From positions 1 to 62,965 of the forward strand of contig CAZYPS010000004.1 in NCBI GenBank assembly GCA_964649445.1: a DNA stretch of 62,965 bases, read 5' to 3'. A model generated the notes under the pieces. It did no database searches. It saw nothing but the letters and a program-made list of their open reading frames with translations, and had not been told where the DNA came from. Numbering within the stretch: the stretch's first letter is position 1; each line of letters begins with the position of its first letter. This DNA comes from JAGXLP01 sp964649445. Its GTDB lineage: Bacteria; Bipolaricaulota; Bipolaricaulia; M55B111. Positions 35,456 to 44,498 of this stretch are shown here, in pieces. Position numbers and translations under genes: made by a program.

Positions 35456-37126
35456 ATGGAAGACAAAATTAAGATGGAAGAAGCTTTTGACGAAACTGAC
35501 GTAAGGACGTATAGCCGGGGCGATACTATTACAGGTAGTGTCGTTCAGGTCGAAGAGAAGGACATTTTAGTGGATATCGGATATAAATCGGAGGGAATCC
35601 TACCAAAATCGGAACTTTCACCGTTTAGGGAAGAAGAGGGTATCGACACGGGAGAAGAGGTCGAGGTCCTCGTAACTTACATCGACGAGGAAAAAGGTAC
35701 GGTTTACGTATCGGAGAAACAGGCAGCCTACGAGAGGAAAATCGGAGAGCTCGAGGAAGCGTTCAAGAACGACGAGACAATTACTGGGACTATCACCGAG
35801 GAAGTAAAGAGTGCCGGATATCACGTGAATGTGGATGGCATACAGGCCTTCCTGCCGGGATCACATCTAGGTTCAGACATGCCCAGCGTAATCTCGGAAT
35901 TGAAAGGTAAGGAGCTCAAGTTCAAGATACTCGAACTATCCCGGAAAAACCGGAATATAGTTATCTCTCGGAGGGAATACCTCAGTGAAAAACAGGAAGA
36001 ACGAATCGACGAAATATTCGAAGAACTCGAAGTTGGGCAGACTATAACTGGGGAAATAAAATCAGTTGTGGACTTCGGCCTGTTCGTCGACATCGGTGGC
36101 TTCGAAGGTTTAGTCCATCGTTCCGAAATTAGCTGGAAAGATCTCCCCGCTCCTCCCGATGATTACGAGGAAGGAGACGAAGTCGATGTAAAGGTAATAG
36201 ATCTAGACAGAGAGGAAGAGAAAATATCCCTCTCGATAAAACGGCTGACTCCGAACCCCTGGGAAGGAGTTTCGGACCGTTATCCCGTCGGCGAGACCGT
36301 GGAAGGCGAAGTAGTCTCGATTACGGACTTCGGAGCGTTTATAGAGCTTGAAGAGGATGTCGAAGGCCTTATCCATATCTCCGAACTATCCTGGGGTTAT
36401 CCCGAAGACCCACACGAAGTAGTAGAAGTGGGAGAAACCGTAAAGGCAGAGGTACTGGAAGTGGACGAGGAAGAACAGAGGATTAGTCTTTCGGCCAGAA
36501 AAGCTCAACAAGATCCCTGGGAAAAGATCGAAGATGCCTACGAGCCGGGAACCGAGGTTAGCGGTGAAGTTACCAAGGTTACGGACTTCGGTGCGTTCGT
36601 CCAGTTAGAGGAAGGCGTTGAAGGACTAGTTCACGTCTCCGAACTCTCCTGGGATCATGTAAACCACCCGAGCGATATGCTCTCAGAAGGTGACAAAGTC
36701 AATACACAGGTGCTCGAGGTAAACAAACAGGACCGAAGAATAAGCCTGAGTATCAAACAGGCCCAGAAAGATCCGTGGCATGAATTCCAGGATCTCTATT
36801 CTGTCGGATCAAAGGTAAAAGGTGAAATATCCGAGCTAAAGGACTTTGGAGCCTTCATTCAGATCACCGATGATGTTGAAGGCCTCATTCACGTATCAGA
36901 GATTTCGACTGAAAATGTTTCCGCGCCCGAAGACGTATTAGAAGTAGGCGATGAGGTAGAAGCAAAGATAATCGGGATCAACGACGAGAAAAGACAAGTT
37001 CGTCTCTCTATTAGAATCCTTCAGGAAGAAGAGCAAGGAAAATCTCAAGACGGAGATTCCGAAGAGGACGAAGGCGGACACGAAACGATCTCGATGCGGG
37101 AACATCTCGAAGACAAAGGCCTTTAA
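35456..37126 (+). CDS. rpsA: 30S ribosomal protein S1, six S1 domains
   Basis: 556 residues from the ATG at 35456 (a TTG directly upstream is also in frame; AGGTGG is well placed for the ATG). Six S1 OB domains can be counted, beginning near residues 18, 102, 190, 276, 362 and 448. The last four are near-identical in plan (VTDFGAFVQLEEGVEGLVHVSELSW), the first two more diverged, as in canonical S1. It binds mRNA on the 30S subunit. The linker and tail are very acidic. Confidence 0.96.
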   Translation: MEDKIKMEEAFDETDVRTYSRGDTITGSVVQVEEKDILVDIGYKSEGILPKSELSPFREEEGIDTGEEVEVLVTYIDEEKGTVYVSEKQAAYERKIGELEEAFKNDETITGTITEEVKSAGYHVNVDGIQAFLPGSHLGSDMPSVISELKGKELKFKILELSRKNRNIVISRREYLSEKQEERIDEIFEELEVGQTITGEIKSVVDFGLFVDIGGFEGLVHRSEISWKDLPAPPDDYEEGDEVDVKVIDLDREEEKISLSIKRLTPNPWEGVSDRYPVGETVEGEVVSITDFGAFIELEEDVEGLIHISELSWGYPEDPHEVVEVGETVKAEVLEVDEEEQRISLSARKAQQDPWEKIEDAYEPGTEVSGEVTKVTDFGAFVQLEEGVEGLVHVSELSWDHVNHPSDMLSEGDKVNTQVLEVNKQDRRISLSIKQAQKDPWHEFQDLYSVGSKVKGEISELKDFGAFIQITDDVEGLIHVSEISTENVSAPEDVLEVGDEVEAKIIGINDEKRQVRLSIRILQEEEQGKSQDGDSEEDEGGHETISMREHLEDKGL

Positions 37127-37134
37127 CGCACCGG

Positions 37135-37716
37135 ATGGACGGCAACCTGTTCCTTCTCCTAGCTTTCGCTCTTGCGTCCTATTTAATGGGAGCTATCCCT
37201 TTTAGCTATCTAATCCCGAAGGTTTTTCTGGACATTGACGTAAGACAACATGGCTCCGGAAACCCCGGAGCCTCCAACGTCTCTCGGGTATGCGGGAAAG
37301 GTTACGGGATAGCTGCCTTGATTATGGACGTGGGTAAAGGGATAGTTGCTGCTTTTATGATCCAGCAACTGGGTTTACCTCTGGGGTTGAGTTTTCTGGC
37401 GATACTCGGTCACGTGGTAAACCCTTTTCTCCAGTTTTCTGGAGGTAAAGGAGTAGCAACTTCCCTCGGCGTGATAAGCTATATCTCCCCTTTCTCCGGC
37501 CTGATTTTTATCTCAATATGGGTAATCATTCTACTGATTTGGAATGTTGCCGGACTCAGTTCTCTGGTGGCAATCTCCTCCACCCCTATTGCTTTTTATT
37601 TTTTTGACGTTAAGAGTCCGCCTGTCTGGATTTCTCTGGCTCTGGCCGGCCTCATCTACTACACTCACCGCGGCAACATAGCCAGACTCGTTCGAGGAGA
37701 AGAACGAAACATCTAA
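37135..37716 (+). CDS. plsY: Glycerol-3-phosphate acyltransferase PlsY
   Basis: 193-residue inner-membrane protein with about five helices that transfers acyl from acyl phosphate to glycerol 3-phosphate. Family motifs: GSGNPGASNVSR, GGKGVATSLG and the C-terminal HRGNIARL. Eight bases after rpsA, no clear SD, so probably coupled. Confidence 0.95.
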   Translation: MDGNLFLLLAFALASYLMGAIPFSYLIPKVFLDIDVRQHGSGNPGASNVSRVCGKGYGIAALIMDVGKGIVAAFMIQQLGLPLGLSFLAILGHVVNPFLQFSGGKGVATSLGVISYISPFSGLIFISIWVIILLIWNVAGLSSLVAISSTPIAFYFFDVKSPPVWISLALAGLIYYTHRGNIARLVRGEERNI

Positions 37717-37730
37717 AGACGGACTAAACG

Positions 37731-37754
37731 CATATCATTCATTTCATATCATTC
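37731..37754. repeat. Short tandem direct repeat in convergent gap
   Basis: CATATCATTC occurs twice, separated by ATTT, between the convergent plsY and acpS stops. There is no hairpin, so it is not a terminator. Confidence 0.6.
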
Positions 37755-37763
37755 TTTTAAAAA

Positions 37764-38123
37764 TCAGCTCTCAAGAACGGCCATAGCAAGAGCATAGTCC
37801 TCAATGTGGGTAATTGAGATATGTAAATTTTCTTCTGAGTAGCCTATCGCTTTATCGCTGCCAACCAGGGCAACTGGTCTTCCGTTACTTTCGGATAGCA
37901 CTTCAATTGATTTCCATGGTAACTTTACACCAAACGCCTTTAATACGGCCTCTTTGGCTGCAAATCGACCCGCCAGGTGTTCGTGTTTTCTCCGGTTTGT
38001 TAGACAGTAATCAAGTTCCGATTCGGTGTAGACCCTCTCCAGAAACCTGCTCTCCCATTTATCAACAAGATGTTTTATTCTCGGGACTTTTACTATATCT
38101 ATTCCTACACCCCGGACAACCAT
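37764..38123 (-). CDS. acpS: Holo-[acyl-carrier-protein] synthase
   Basis: Transfers 4'-phosphopantetheine from CoA to acyl carrier protein. GVGIDIVKVPRI (metal-binding Asp) and FAAKEAVLKAFG (catalytic Glu/Lys) are present. The ATG at 38123 follows AGGTGG by eight bases and gives 119 residues; a GTG at 38135 is the alternative. Confidence 0.95.
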   Translation of the reverse strand: MVVRGVGIDIVKVPRIKHLVDKWESRFLERVYTESELDYCLTNRRKHEHLAGRFAAKEAVLKAFGVKLPWKSIEVLSESNGRPVALVGSDKAIGYSEENLHISITHIEDYALAMAVLES

Positions 38124-38157
38124 ACTGGATTCCACCTAATTATATTTAATTATACTT

Positions 38158-38757
38158 TTACACTCTAAGTCTCTCAGCTCTAATTACAGCTTCAAGATCA
38201 CTTACAGCTTTTTTTAACTCTTTGTTCACAATTAAATAATCGAACTCAGGTATCCGGGACAGTTCTTTCCGGGCAATGCTTATCCGCTTTTCTATTGTGT
38301 CCTCGGTTTCCGCTCCCCGATCCGTAATTCTCCGCTTCAGTTCTTTGAGAGAAGGTGGGGCGAGAAAGACGAAGACCGCATCCAAGGAAGGATCTGACCT
38401 GAGTTGCCTGGCCCCCTGAACGTCGATATCCAGGAAAGGATCGGACTCTTCCCGTTTTATGCTTTCTATCTCTTCTCTAGAAGTACCGTAGTAATCCCCG
38501 CAGAATTCGGCCCATTCCAGGAAACCGTCATTTTCAATGATTTCTTCAAACTCCCGCCTGTCAACAAAGTGGTAGTCCTCCCCGTCCACCTCACCCGACC
38601 TCTTATTCCTTGTGGTGTGTGAGATAGAATAGGCGAGTCTTTCGTCCCCTTCCAGCGCCCGGTCCATGATGGTCGTCTTCCCAACCCCCGAAGGACCGGT
38701 TATAACAAAAAATATTCCCTTCCTTCTGTATTCTTCGTAGGAATCATTCGGCGACAT
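38158..38757 (-). CDS. gmk: Guanylate kinase
   Basis: P-loop GPSGVGKTTIMDRAL, YSISHTTRNKRSGEVDG and YGTS are typical. Converts GMP to GDP. The ATG at 38757 (199 residues) removes a hydrophobic 14-residue extension (MRILYLLSCELGAI) that the family lacks. Downstream of yicC, a common pairing. Confidence 0.95.
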   Translation of the reverse strand: MSPNDSYEEYRRKGIFFVITGPSGVGKTTIMDRALEGDERLAYSISHTTRNKRSGEVDGEDYHFVDRREFEEIIENDGFLEWAEFCGDYYGTSREEIESIKREESDPFLDIDVQGARQLRSDPSLDAVFVFLAPPSLKELKRRITDRGAETEDTIEKRISIARKELSRIPEFDYLIVNKELKKAVSDLEAVIRAERLRV

Positions 38758-38827
38758 AATAGCCCCTAACTCACAAGAAAGTAAATATAATATTCTCAAA
38801 TTTTTTTAGAATTAATATGCAGGGAAA

Positions 38828-39724
38828 TCAGGCCAGGTTTCTAGACTGCTCTTTGAACTTCTCCAGAGCTAGTTTCATCTCAATAACTTTTGACTGGATC
38901 CCGCTGTCTTTTGATTTCGCCCCCAAAGTATTTATCTCTCGCTGAAGTTCCTGCCTTATAAACTCGAGCTTCTTTCCTACCATTCCGCCTTCCTCTAAGG
39001 TTTCCCGCGCCGTTTTAACGTGTGATTTCGCCCGGGATAATTCCTCATTAACGTCTACCTTGTCAGCAAAAGAAGCAACTTCCTGCTCCAGTTTTTCTTC
39101 GTCTGGGTCTACCCGATCTTCAAGCAACTTGTCCAACCTATCCTCCAGCTCGCGCTTGTACCGGCGTACCACTTCCGGTACCTCCTCTTCCGCTTCCTCC
39201 AGTCGCCCCAGGATTTCTTCCAGGTGATCCAGCAGATCTTCTCTGATTGACTGACCTTCTTTTTTCTGGGACTCAAGCGCTTCCCCCACTGCCTGACTCA
39301 AACCGTCCTTAACCGCGCGCCAGGAATCTTTGTAAAGTGGTGTGGTTTCGAGTAAATCCAGGGAAATCAAGTCACTCAGACTCGGGCCTTCCGGAATCCC
39401 CAGGTCCTCTGCAACCTGAGAAAGACTGGCAAAACTTTTGCGAATAGCGTCACTATCCAGTTCGTCAGGGGCAAGACCTTCACTTTCTTCTACTTGGACC
39501 CTTACTTCTATTCGTCCCCTTGGAAAAGACTCTTTAACGTAATTTTCGGCTTTGTGAACTAGAGACTTATCTTCCCTGAGACCTCGAACTTTGACAGAAG
39601 TATTCTCATGGTTCAAAGTTCGGATGTTTACCTGCACCTTCCTCTCTCCAAGATTTCCTGTCCCTTCACCGTATCCAGTCATAGAATAGACCTGATCGCT
39701 ATCTTCGAAATCCGAGGGCGCCAT
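38828..39724 (-). CDS. YicC-family endoribonuclease-like protein
   Basis: 298 residues. The N-terminal SMTGYGEG...VNIRTLNHE and the C-terminal LEFIRQELQREINTLGAKSKD are the two diagnostic YicC motifs. Members cleave RNA in E. coli and Bacillus. The middle is long, charged and helical. It overlaps the memo gene by 26 bases and precedes gmk, the standard neighbour. Confidence 0.94.
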   Translation of the reverse strand: MAPSDFEDSDQVYSMTGYGEGTGNLGERKVQVNIRTLNHENTSVKVRGLREDKSLVHKAENYVKESFPRGRIEVRVQVEESEGLAPDELDSDAIRKSFASLSQVAEDLGIPEGPSLSDLISLDLLETTPLYKDSWRAVKDGLSQAVGEALESQKKEGQSIREDLLDHLEEILGRLEEAEEEVPEVVRRYKRELEDRLDKLLEDRVDPDEEKLEQEVASFADKVDVNEELSRAKSHVKTARETLEEGGMVGKKLEFIRQELQREINTLGAKSKDSGIQSKVIEMKLALEKFKEQSRNLA

Positions 39725-40544
39725 AACCTACTACCTCCCTTCCGTATCCCGCGATTTCTCCCGAAGTCGCGTATTTTAACCTGGTCGGCCTTAGATCCTG
39801 TTCCAGGGCAAAATTGAGCAAAACCCCGATAGAACCGTATCCACAGATCGATATTTCGTGTTTCCGAACGGTTTCGTAAAAATCCCGGACTTCCCGGTCC
39901 ATTATGGATTCAAAGGCCTGTTCGTCCTTTTTCTCGGCAACCTCCTGAGTCTCGTAATGGGTAAAATCGGTGCTGGCAATTATCAAAGCCCCTTCCGAAA
40001 GGTTCTCGGACAGTGCGGCAGCAACATCCCTAGCTACCTCTTCTCCCTGGTCTTTTAAAGAGATTGGAACGATTGAAACCTCACTCCCCCAGAGATGCTG
40101 GAGAAACGGTAACTGAACTTCGATCGAATGTTCCCGGCTAAACGAGGTAGAATCTTCCTCAAGCAAATCACTCGACTCCAGTAATTTTTCGGCTAGTTCA
40201 GAGTCGAACTCAACTTCCCCTAATGGGGTGGTCCACTTACCTTCACAAACCAGGGAAGCAGCCGAACCAAGCCCTGAATGGTTCGTTCCGATAATAACTG
40301 TGACCTCAGGTCTTCCCAGTTCAGCTACCCAGCCAAAAGCGTGAGCCGCCACGGGGCCGGAATAAGTATAGCCGGCGTGAGGTGCTACCAACCCAACCGG
40401 GGACGATAGACCTTCTTCTGCAACTTCGGGTAATTCTCCCGGTCCGAATCCATGAGAATAGCAATCCTCAATTTTATCTATCAATTCCTGTCTTCTTTCG
40501 GGATAGAATTTTCCCGCTACTACAGGTCCAAAAGTTTTTGTCAT
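39699..40544 (-). CDS. AmmeMemoRadiSam system protein B (MEMO1 family)
   Basis: 281 residues with GKFYPERRQEL, VAPHAGYTYSGPVAAHAF and EHSIEVQLPFLQ, all hallmarks of the Memo family, which has a dioxygenase-like metal site. The expected partners (AmmeMemoRadiSam A and the radical-SAM protein) are not in the window; the gene is instead the head of a yicC-gmk-acpS operon. Confidence 0.93.
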   Translation of the reverse strand: MTKTFGPVVAGKFYPERRQELIDKIEDCYSHGFGPGELPEVAEEGLSSPVGLVAPHAGYTYSGPVAAHAFGWVAELGRPEVTVIIGTNHSGLGSAASLVCEGKWTTPLGEVEFDSELAEKLLESSDLLEEDSTSFSREHSIEVQLPFLQHLWGSEVSIVPISLKDQGEEVARDVAAALSENLSEGALIIASTDFTHYETQEVAEKKDEQAFESIMDREVRDFYETVRKHEISICGYGSIGVLLNFALEQDLRPTRLKYATSGEIAGYGREVVGYGALGFRR

Positions 40545-40635
40545 GGAATCACGAACTCCTTTCCTTATTACCGTCCGTTAGATTAATCCAGTTAACTTTT
40601 TCTTTATTTCAGTCATTTTAGAGATCGAGCATAGA

Positions 40636-40664
40636 ATTATAGGTTAAGCAGGTACCATTGGCAA
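40636..40664 (-). promoter_or_regulatory. Promoter of the memo-yicC-gmk-acpS operon
   Basis: Minus strand TTGCCA (40659-40664), 17-base spacer, TATAAT (40636-40641). The leader is about 85 bases with a GGAAAGGAG ribosome-binding site. One arm of an inverted repeat overlaps the -35/spacer. Confidence 0.7.
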
Positions 40665-40727
40665 AACCAAAAAAACAAACCGTACCACTGCTGTACAAAA
40701 GCGAGAATAATTCACGAGCAATGGTAC
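40652..40727. repeat. Inverted repeat GTACCATTG / CAATGGTAC overlapping the memo promoter
   Basis: Perfect 9-base arms at 40652-40660 and 40719-40727, 58 bases apart. A related GTACCACTGC lies between them at about 40682-40691. The first arm sits in the promoter spacer and -35, so the repeats could be paired operator sites. Confidence 0.5.
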
Positions 40728-41051
40728 TACTTTAGTCCACAGATCCTCCGCCACTTAACTGACAGCCTGATCTTTGACTTCATAAAGGCGGTTTTTAAGT
40801 TAAATTGAGCCGGACAAGGACAGATTGTAGACCCGCCCTAAAAATTAGTTTTAGCGGCTTAATTATTACCGGGATGAAATAATTTCGGGGTTTCAGAAAA
40901 TTTTACAAATAAGTCACCGGGACCAAGACCCCTCTAGTTAAATCTTAACCAACCCAAATATCCTCAGGTAACTTTTCGGTATTAGTAGACTAATTAAGGT
41001 TATGATAATCTTAGCTAACTTCTACGAGCAACAGTCAGACAAAGATTTCCA

Positions 41052-41079
41052 TTGATCTGGGATCGGACTTCCGTATAAT
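41052..41079 (+). promoter_or_regulatory. Promoter of the tRNA-Gln/tRNA-Glu operon
   Basis: TTGATC (41052-41057), 16-base spacer, perfect TATAAT (41074-41079), ending 11 bases before the first tRNA. Confidence 0.8.
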
Positions 41080-41090
41080 TAAGTGCCATT

Positions 41091-41164
41091 TGGGAGATCG
41101 TCTAATGGTAGGACGGCGGGTTCTGGACCCGTTAGTGGAGGTTCGAATCCTCCTCTCCCAGCCA
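41091..41164 (+). tRNA. tRNA-Gln (anticodon CTG)
   Basis: Full cloverleaf: acceptor TGGGAGA/TCTCCCA, anticodon loop TTCTGGA with CTG, T arm GGAGG-TTCGAAT-CCTCC, and an encoded GCCA end. It reads CAG; the TTG-anticodon isoacceptor must be elsewhere if present. Confidence 0.97.
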
Positions 41165-41170
41165 GAATAT

Positions 41171-41246
41171 GGTCCCGTCGTCTAGTGGCCTAGGATATCG
41201 GGTTCTCATCCCGGCGACAGGGGTTCGAATCCCCTCGGGACTGCCA
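41171..41246 (+). tRNA. tRNA-Glu (anticodon CTC)
   Basis: Acceptor GGTCCCG/CGGGACT, anticodon loop TTCTCAT with CTC, T arm AGGGG-TTCGAAT-CCCCT, encoded GCCA. Six bases after tRNA-Gln, so co-transcribed. It reads GAG. Confidence 0.97.
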
Positions 41247-41397
41247 GCTAGATTCGCTTGTTGTTTACCGTTACAATTGATAAAACCTACCTTCAAATTC
41301 TGTAATAAAAAGAGGGCTGAGTTCCTATTTGCCAATCTCCGAACTTGAGACGTTTCAATCCCTGTCGTAAAATTCCTGAGTTAAGGGGTGAGTTTAA

Positions 41398-43305
41398 TTG
41401 AACGAGGATAACGATTTCAATCGTGACTTTAACCGTCCTGAGGGGGACGAGGAAGATGATAGAGAAGACAACAAGGGACAATTCAACTTTCCTAATAATA
41501 ACAACAATTTTCGTAATATCGCCCTTATAGTGGGCGCTATTATACTTTCCTTGATACTATTTCAGACGCTATTTAACTCGCCCGCCAATCAAGATGAAAT
41601 AAGCTACACGGAATTTCTCCGCCAGGTAGAATCGGGACGGATAGCGGAAGTGACTATAAAAGGAGGGCTTATAAACGGAGTATACGAAAGCGGGGGGAGT
41701 TTCGTAACCAGAGGTCCACCCGAATCCACCGATTACCTAACCGACCTCAGAGATCAGGGGGTCAAAATAACGTACGAGGAAGCATCGGATAGCAATTGGT
41801 TCTTTTCTCTGCTCATCTCTCTGCTTCCCGTCTTGTTGATTATCGGCCTGTGGGTCTTCATGATGCGGCGAATGCAGGGAAATAATGCTCTCAACTTTGG
41901 GAAAAGTCAGGCAAACCTGGTAAACAAGGAGTTCTCCGAAGTTACCTTCGATGATTTTGCCGGAGTGGAAGAAGTCAAGGAAGAGGTCCAGGAGATAGTA
42001 GAATACCTAAAAAACCCCAGGAGGTTTGAGAAACTGGGGGCAGAAGTACCAAAAGGAATGATTTTGGTCGGGCCACCCGGTACCGGTAAAACCTTACTTT
42101 CTCGGGCTATTGCCGGTGAGGCGGAGGTGCCGTTTTACGAAACGAGTGGATCCAACTTCGTCGAGATGTTCGTCGGTGTCGGTGCCTCGAGAGTTCGAAA
42201 TATGTTTGATAAGGCCAAGGAAAACGCTCCTTCAATTATCTTTATCGACGAATTAGATGCCATAGGTAGAAAAAGAGGAGCGGGGTTAGGAGGAGGACAC
42301 GATGAAAGGGAGCAGACGTTGAATGAGCTATTATCGGAAATGGACGGATTCGACCCAAACGAGGGTGTGATAATACTGGCAGCCACGAACAGACCTGACG
42401 TCCTGGACCCCGCTCTCCTGAGGCCGGGAAGGTTCGACAGAAAAATTACCGTACCCACACCTGACATAGAAGGCAGAAAGGAAATACTAAAAGTCCACAT
42501 TGAGGACAAAAAGCTCGCCGACGACGTTGACCTGGACGTCCTCTCCCGGAGGACTCCCGGTTTCGTCGGTGCGGACCTTGAAAATCTCGCTAACGAGGCA
42601 GCACTGCTTGCAGGTAGAAAAGGCAAGGATATAGTAGAAATGACTGATTTCGAAGAATCGATAGACAGGGTAATGGCGGGAGTTAAACGAAAAGGCATGG
42701 CGATAAGCGATGATGAAAAAGAAAAAATTGCTTATCACGAATCGGGCCACGCGATCATCGGCAAACTATTGCCAAACGCGGATCCCGTCCACAAGATATC
42801 TATTATTCCGAGATCAAACGGAGCACTCGGATTTACCCTCCAGTTGCCACTCGAAGAGAAGTTCCTCGTTTCGAAATCGGAACTTCTCGATAAACTAACG
42901 ACCCTGCTGGGAGGTCGAACAGCAGAAGAACTCGTCTACAACGAGGTTACTACCGGGGCACAGGACGACTTTGAAAAAGGCACGGATATCGCCAAACGGA
43001 TGGTAGTTCAGTACGGAATGAGTGACAAGCTAGGCCCCATAAACCTCGGCCAGGAAAACGGGAACGTATTCCTCGGCGAAGAAATAGTAAAGAGCAATGA
43101 ACATTCGGAAGAGGTATCTTCCCTGGTCGACAAGGAAATTCGAAAGATAGTCGAGGGCTGTCACGACAAAGCCAGAGACATTCTTAAACATAACAGAGAA
43201 GTACTTAAGAAACTGGCGGAGAAACTCATAGAAGTAGAAGAACTGGAAGGAGATCAGCTGGAAGAAATTTTAGATCAAGCAGCCTTACCAGCCGGAAACT
43301 CTTAA
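41398..43305 (+). CDS. ftsH: ATP-dependent zinc metalloprotease FtsH
   Basis: 635 residues. Two membrane helices (about 41-60 and 138-160) flank the extracytoplasmic domain with ISYTEFLRQVESG. AAA module: Walker A GPPGTGKTLLSRA, Walker B IIFIDELDAIG, pore FVEMFVGVGASRVR. Zinc protease HESGH with the third ligand Asp in the GAQDDF region. Degrades membrane and regulatory proteins. TTG start behind AGGGGTGAG. The N-terminus is strikingly acidic and Asn-rich. Confidence 0.97.
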   Translation: MNEDNDFNRDFNRPEGDEEDDREDNKGQFNFPNNNNNFRNIALIVGAIILSLILFQTLFNSPANQDEISYTEFLRQVESGRIAEVTIKGGLINGVYESGGSFVTRGPPESTDYLTDLRDQGVKITYEEASDSNWFFSLLISLLPVLLIIGLWVFMMRRMQGNNALNFGKSQANLVNKEFSEVTFDDFAGVEEVKEEVQEIVEYLKNPRRFEKLGAEVPKGMILVGPPGTGKTLLSRAIAGEAEVPFYETSGSNFVEMFVGVGASRVRNMFDKAKENAPSIIFIDELDAIGRKRGAGLGGGHDEREQTLNELLSEMDGFDPNEGVIILAATNRPDVLDPALLRPGRFDRKITVPTPDIEGRKEILKVHIEDKKLADDVDLDVLSRRTPGFVGADLENLANEAALLAGRKGKDIVEMTDFEESIDRVMAGVKRKGMAISDDEKEKIAYHESGHAIIGKLLPNADPVHKISIIPRSNGALGFTLQLPLEEKFLVSKSELLDKLTTLLGGRTAEELVYNEVTTGAQDDFEKGTDIAKRMVVQYGMSDKLGPINLGQENGNVFLGEEIVKSNEHSEEVSSLVDKEIRKIVEGCHDKARDILKHNREVLKKLAEKLIEVEELEGDQLEEILDQAALPAGNS

Positions 43306-43312
43306 CATTAAA

Positions 43313-44494
43313 ATGTCTACCGATGTCGTAATTCTTGGCTCGACAGGCTCTATCGGCTCCCAGACACTTGAAGTTATCACCCATCTGGAAACCACGAATC
43401 AGGAATCGTTTAATGTTATAGGATTAGCCTGTGGTACCAGCACGGACCTTCTCGTAAATCAAATCAAACGGTTTGAGCCCGATGTAGTTTCGGTAAAAGG
43501 TGATAGTGAAAAGGAAGCTATCTCGCGGAAAACAGAAGAGGATATCCGGATAAAAACGGGTAGAGAGGGATTAAACCAACTGGCCAAAATCGCTGAAAAT
43601 GGGACAGTGGTAAATGCACTAGTTGGATACGTTGGACTAGAGCCAACGCTATCGGCAATTGGGAATACTTCCCGCCTTCTTCTTGCAAATAAAGAGTCCC
43701 TGGTGGTTGGAGGACCGCTTGTAGACCGGGAGTTAGAGAACTCAAAAACGTCGCTGGTTCCAATAGATAGTGAGCATAACGCAATTTTTCAGGCACTGGA
43801 GACGGGAACCGAAAAAGAGGTAGAACGGTTAATCATTACTGCTTCTGGAGGTCCCTTTCTGTCAACACCGCTAAACCGGATCAAATCCGCCTCACCCGAG
43901 GAAGCCCTGGATCATCCAAATTGGGATATGGGAAACAGGATTACGTGTGATTCCGCATCAATGGTCAATAAAGGATTAGAAGTCATAGAAGCACACTGGT
44001 TATTCGACCTCCCCTACGAAAAGATTGACGCGGTAATCCATCCTCAATCCGTCATCCACTCCCTGGTACAATTCAGGGACGGCTCTATGATCGGAGAGTT
44101 AGGAGAACCAGATATGAAGGTACCAATTCAGTACGCTCTTACTTATCCCAACCGGCTGAAAAACGATTACGACCGAACCGACCTGGTGGAACTCGCTACA
44201 CTGGAGTTTAAAGAACTTGAAGACGAAAGATATCCCGCATTTAACGTGGTCGTTGAAGCGGGAAGGTTCGGAGGTAACAGACCGGCTGCAGTAAACGGAG
44301 CTGACGAAGCGTTGATAGACGAATTCCTGGCCGAAAATATCAAATTCGGTGATATAGCCAGGGGCCTGGAACTGGTCCTGGAACACCTTGATGTCGTTGA
44401 AAACCCGAGCCTTGAGGATCTAAAATTTACTGATAATTGGGCAAGAAAGAAAGTCAGGTCCCTGGTAGAAGAAAAAACCATAGGAGATAGATAA
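43313..44494 (+). CDS. dxr: 1-deoxy-D-xylulose 5-phosphate reductoisomerase
   Basis: 393 residues. NADPH motif LGSTGSIGSQTLEV, VGGPL and IDSEHNAIFQAL (metal ligands), SGGPFLSTP loop and the HPNWDMG motif. Second step of the non-mevalonate isoprenoid pathway. Seven bases after ftsH. No rseP-type protease gene follows, although this is common after dxr. Confidence 0.97.
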   Translation: MSTDVVILGSTGSIGSQTLEVITHLETTNQESFNVIGLACGTSTDLLVNQIKRFEPDVVSVKGDSEKEAISRKTEEDIRIKTGREGLNQLAKIAENGTVVNALVGYVGLEPTLSAIGNTSRLLLANKESLVVGGPLVDRELENSKTSLVPIDSEHNAIFQALETGTEKEVERLIITASGGPFLSTPLNRIKSASPEEALDHPNWDMGNRITCDSASMVNKGLEVIEAHWLFDLPYEKIDAVIHPQSVIHSLVQFRDGSMIGELGEPDMKVPIQYALTYPNRLKNDYDRTDLVELATLEFKELEDERYPAFNVVVEAGRFGGNRPAAVNGADEALIDEFLAENIKFGDIARGLELVLEHLDVVENPSLEDLKFTDNWARKKVRSLVEEKTIGDR

Positions 44495-44498
44495 ACCC

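Larger units (their letters stand above)
40545..41090. other. 546-base non-coding region with several inverted repeats
   Basis: No credible reading frame. It contains the memo promoter (40636-40664), a long-range inverted repeat (40652-40727), a hairpin CTAAAA-ATTAG-TTTTAG (40838-40854) flanked by CCG/CGG, an AATTATT...AATAATT stem around 40861-40884, and the tRNA promoter. I could not match it to tmRNA, RNase P, SRP or 6S RNA by their conserved motifs. Confidence 0.5.

Noticed and set aside
40545..41050. tmRNA, RNase P RNA or SRP RNA in the gap before the tRNAs
   Set aside because: No diagnostic core motifs of these RNAs are present.
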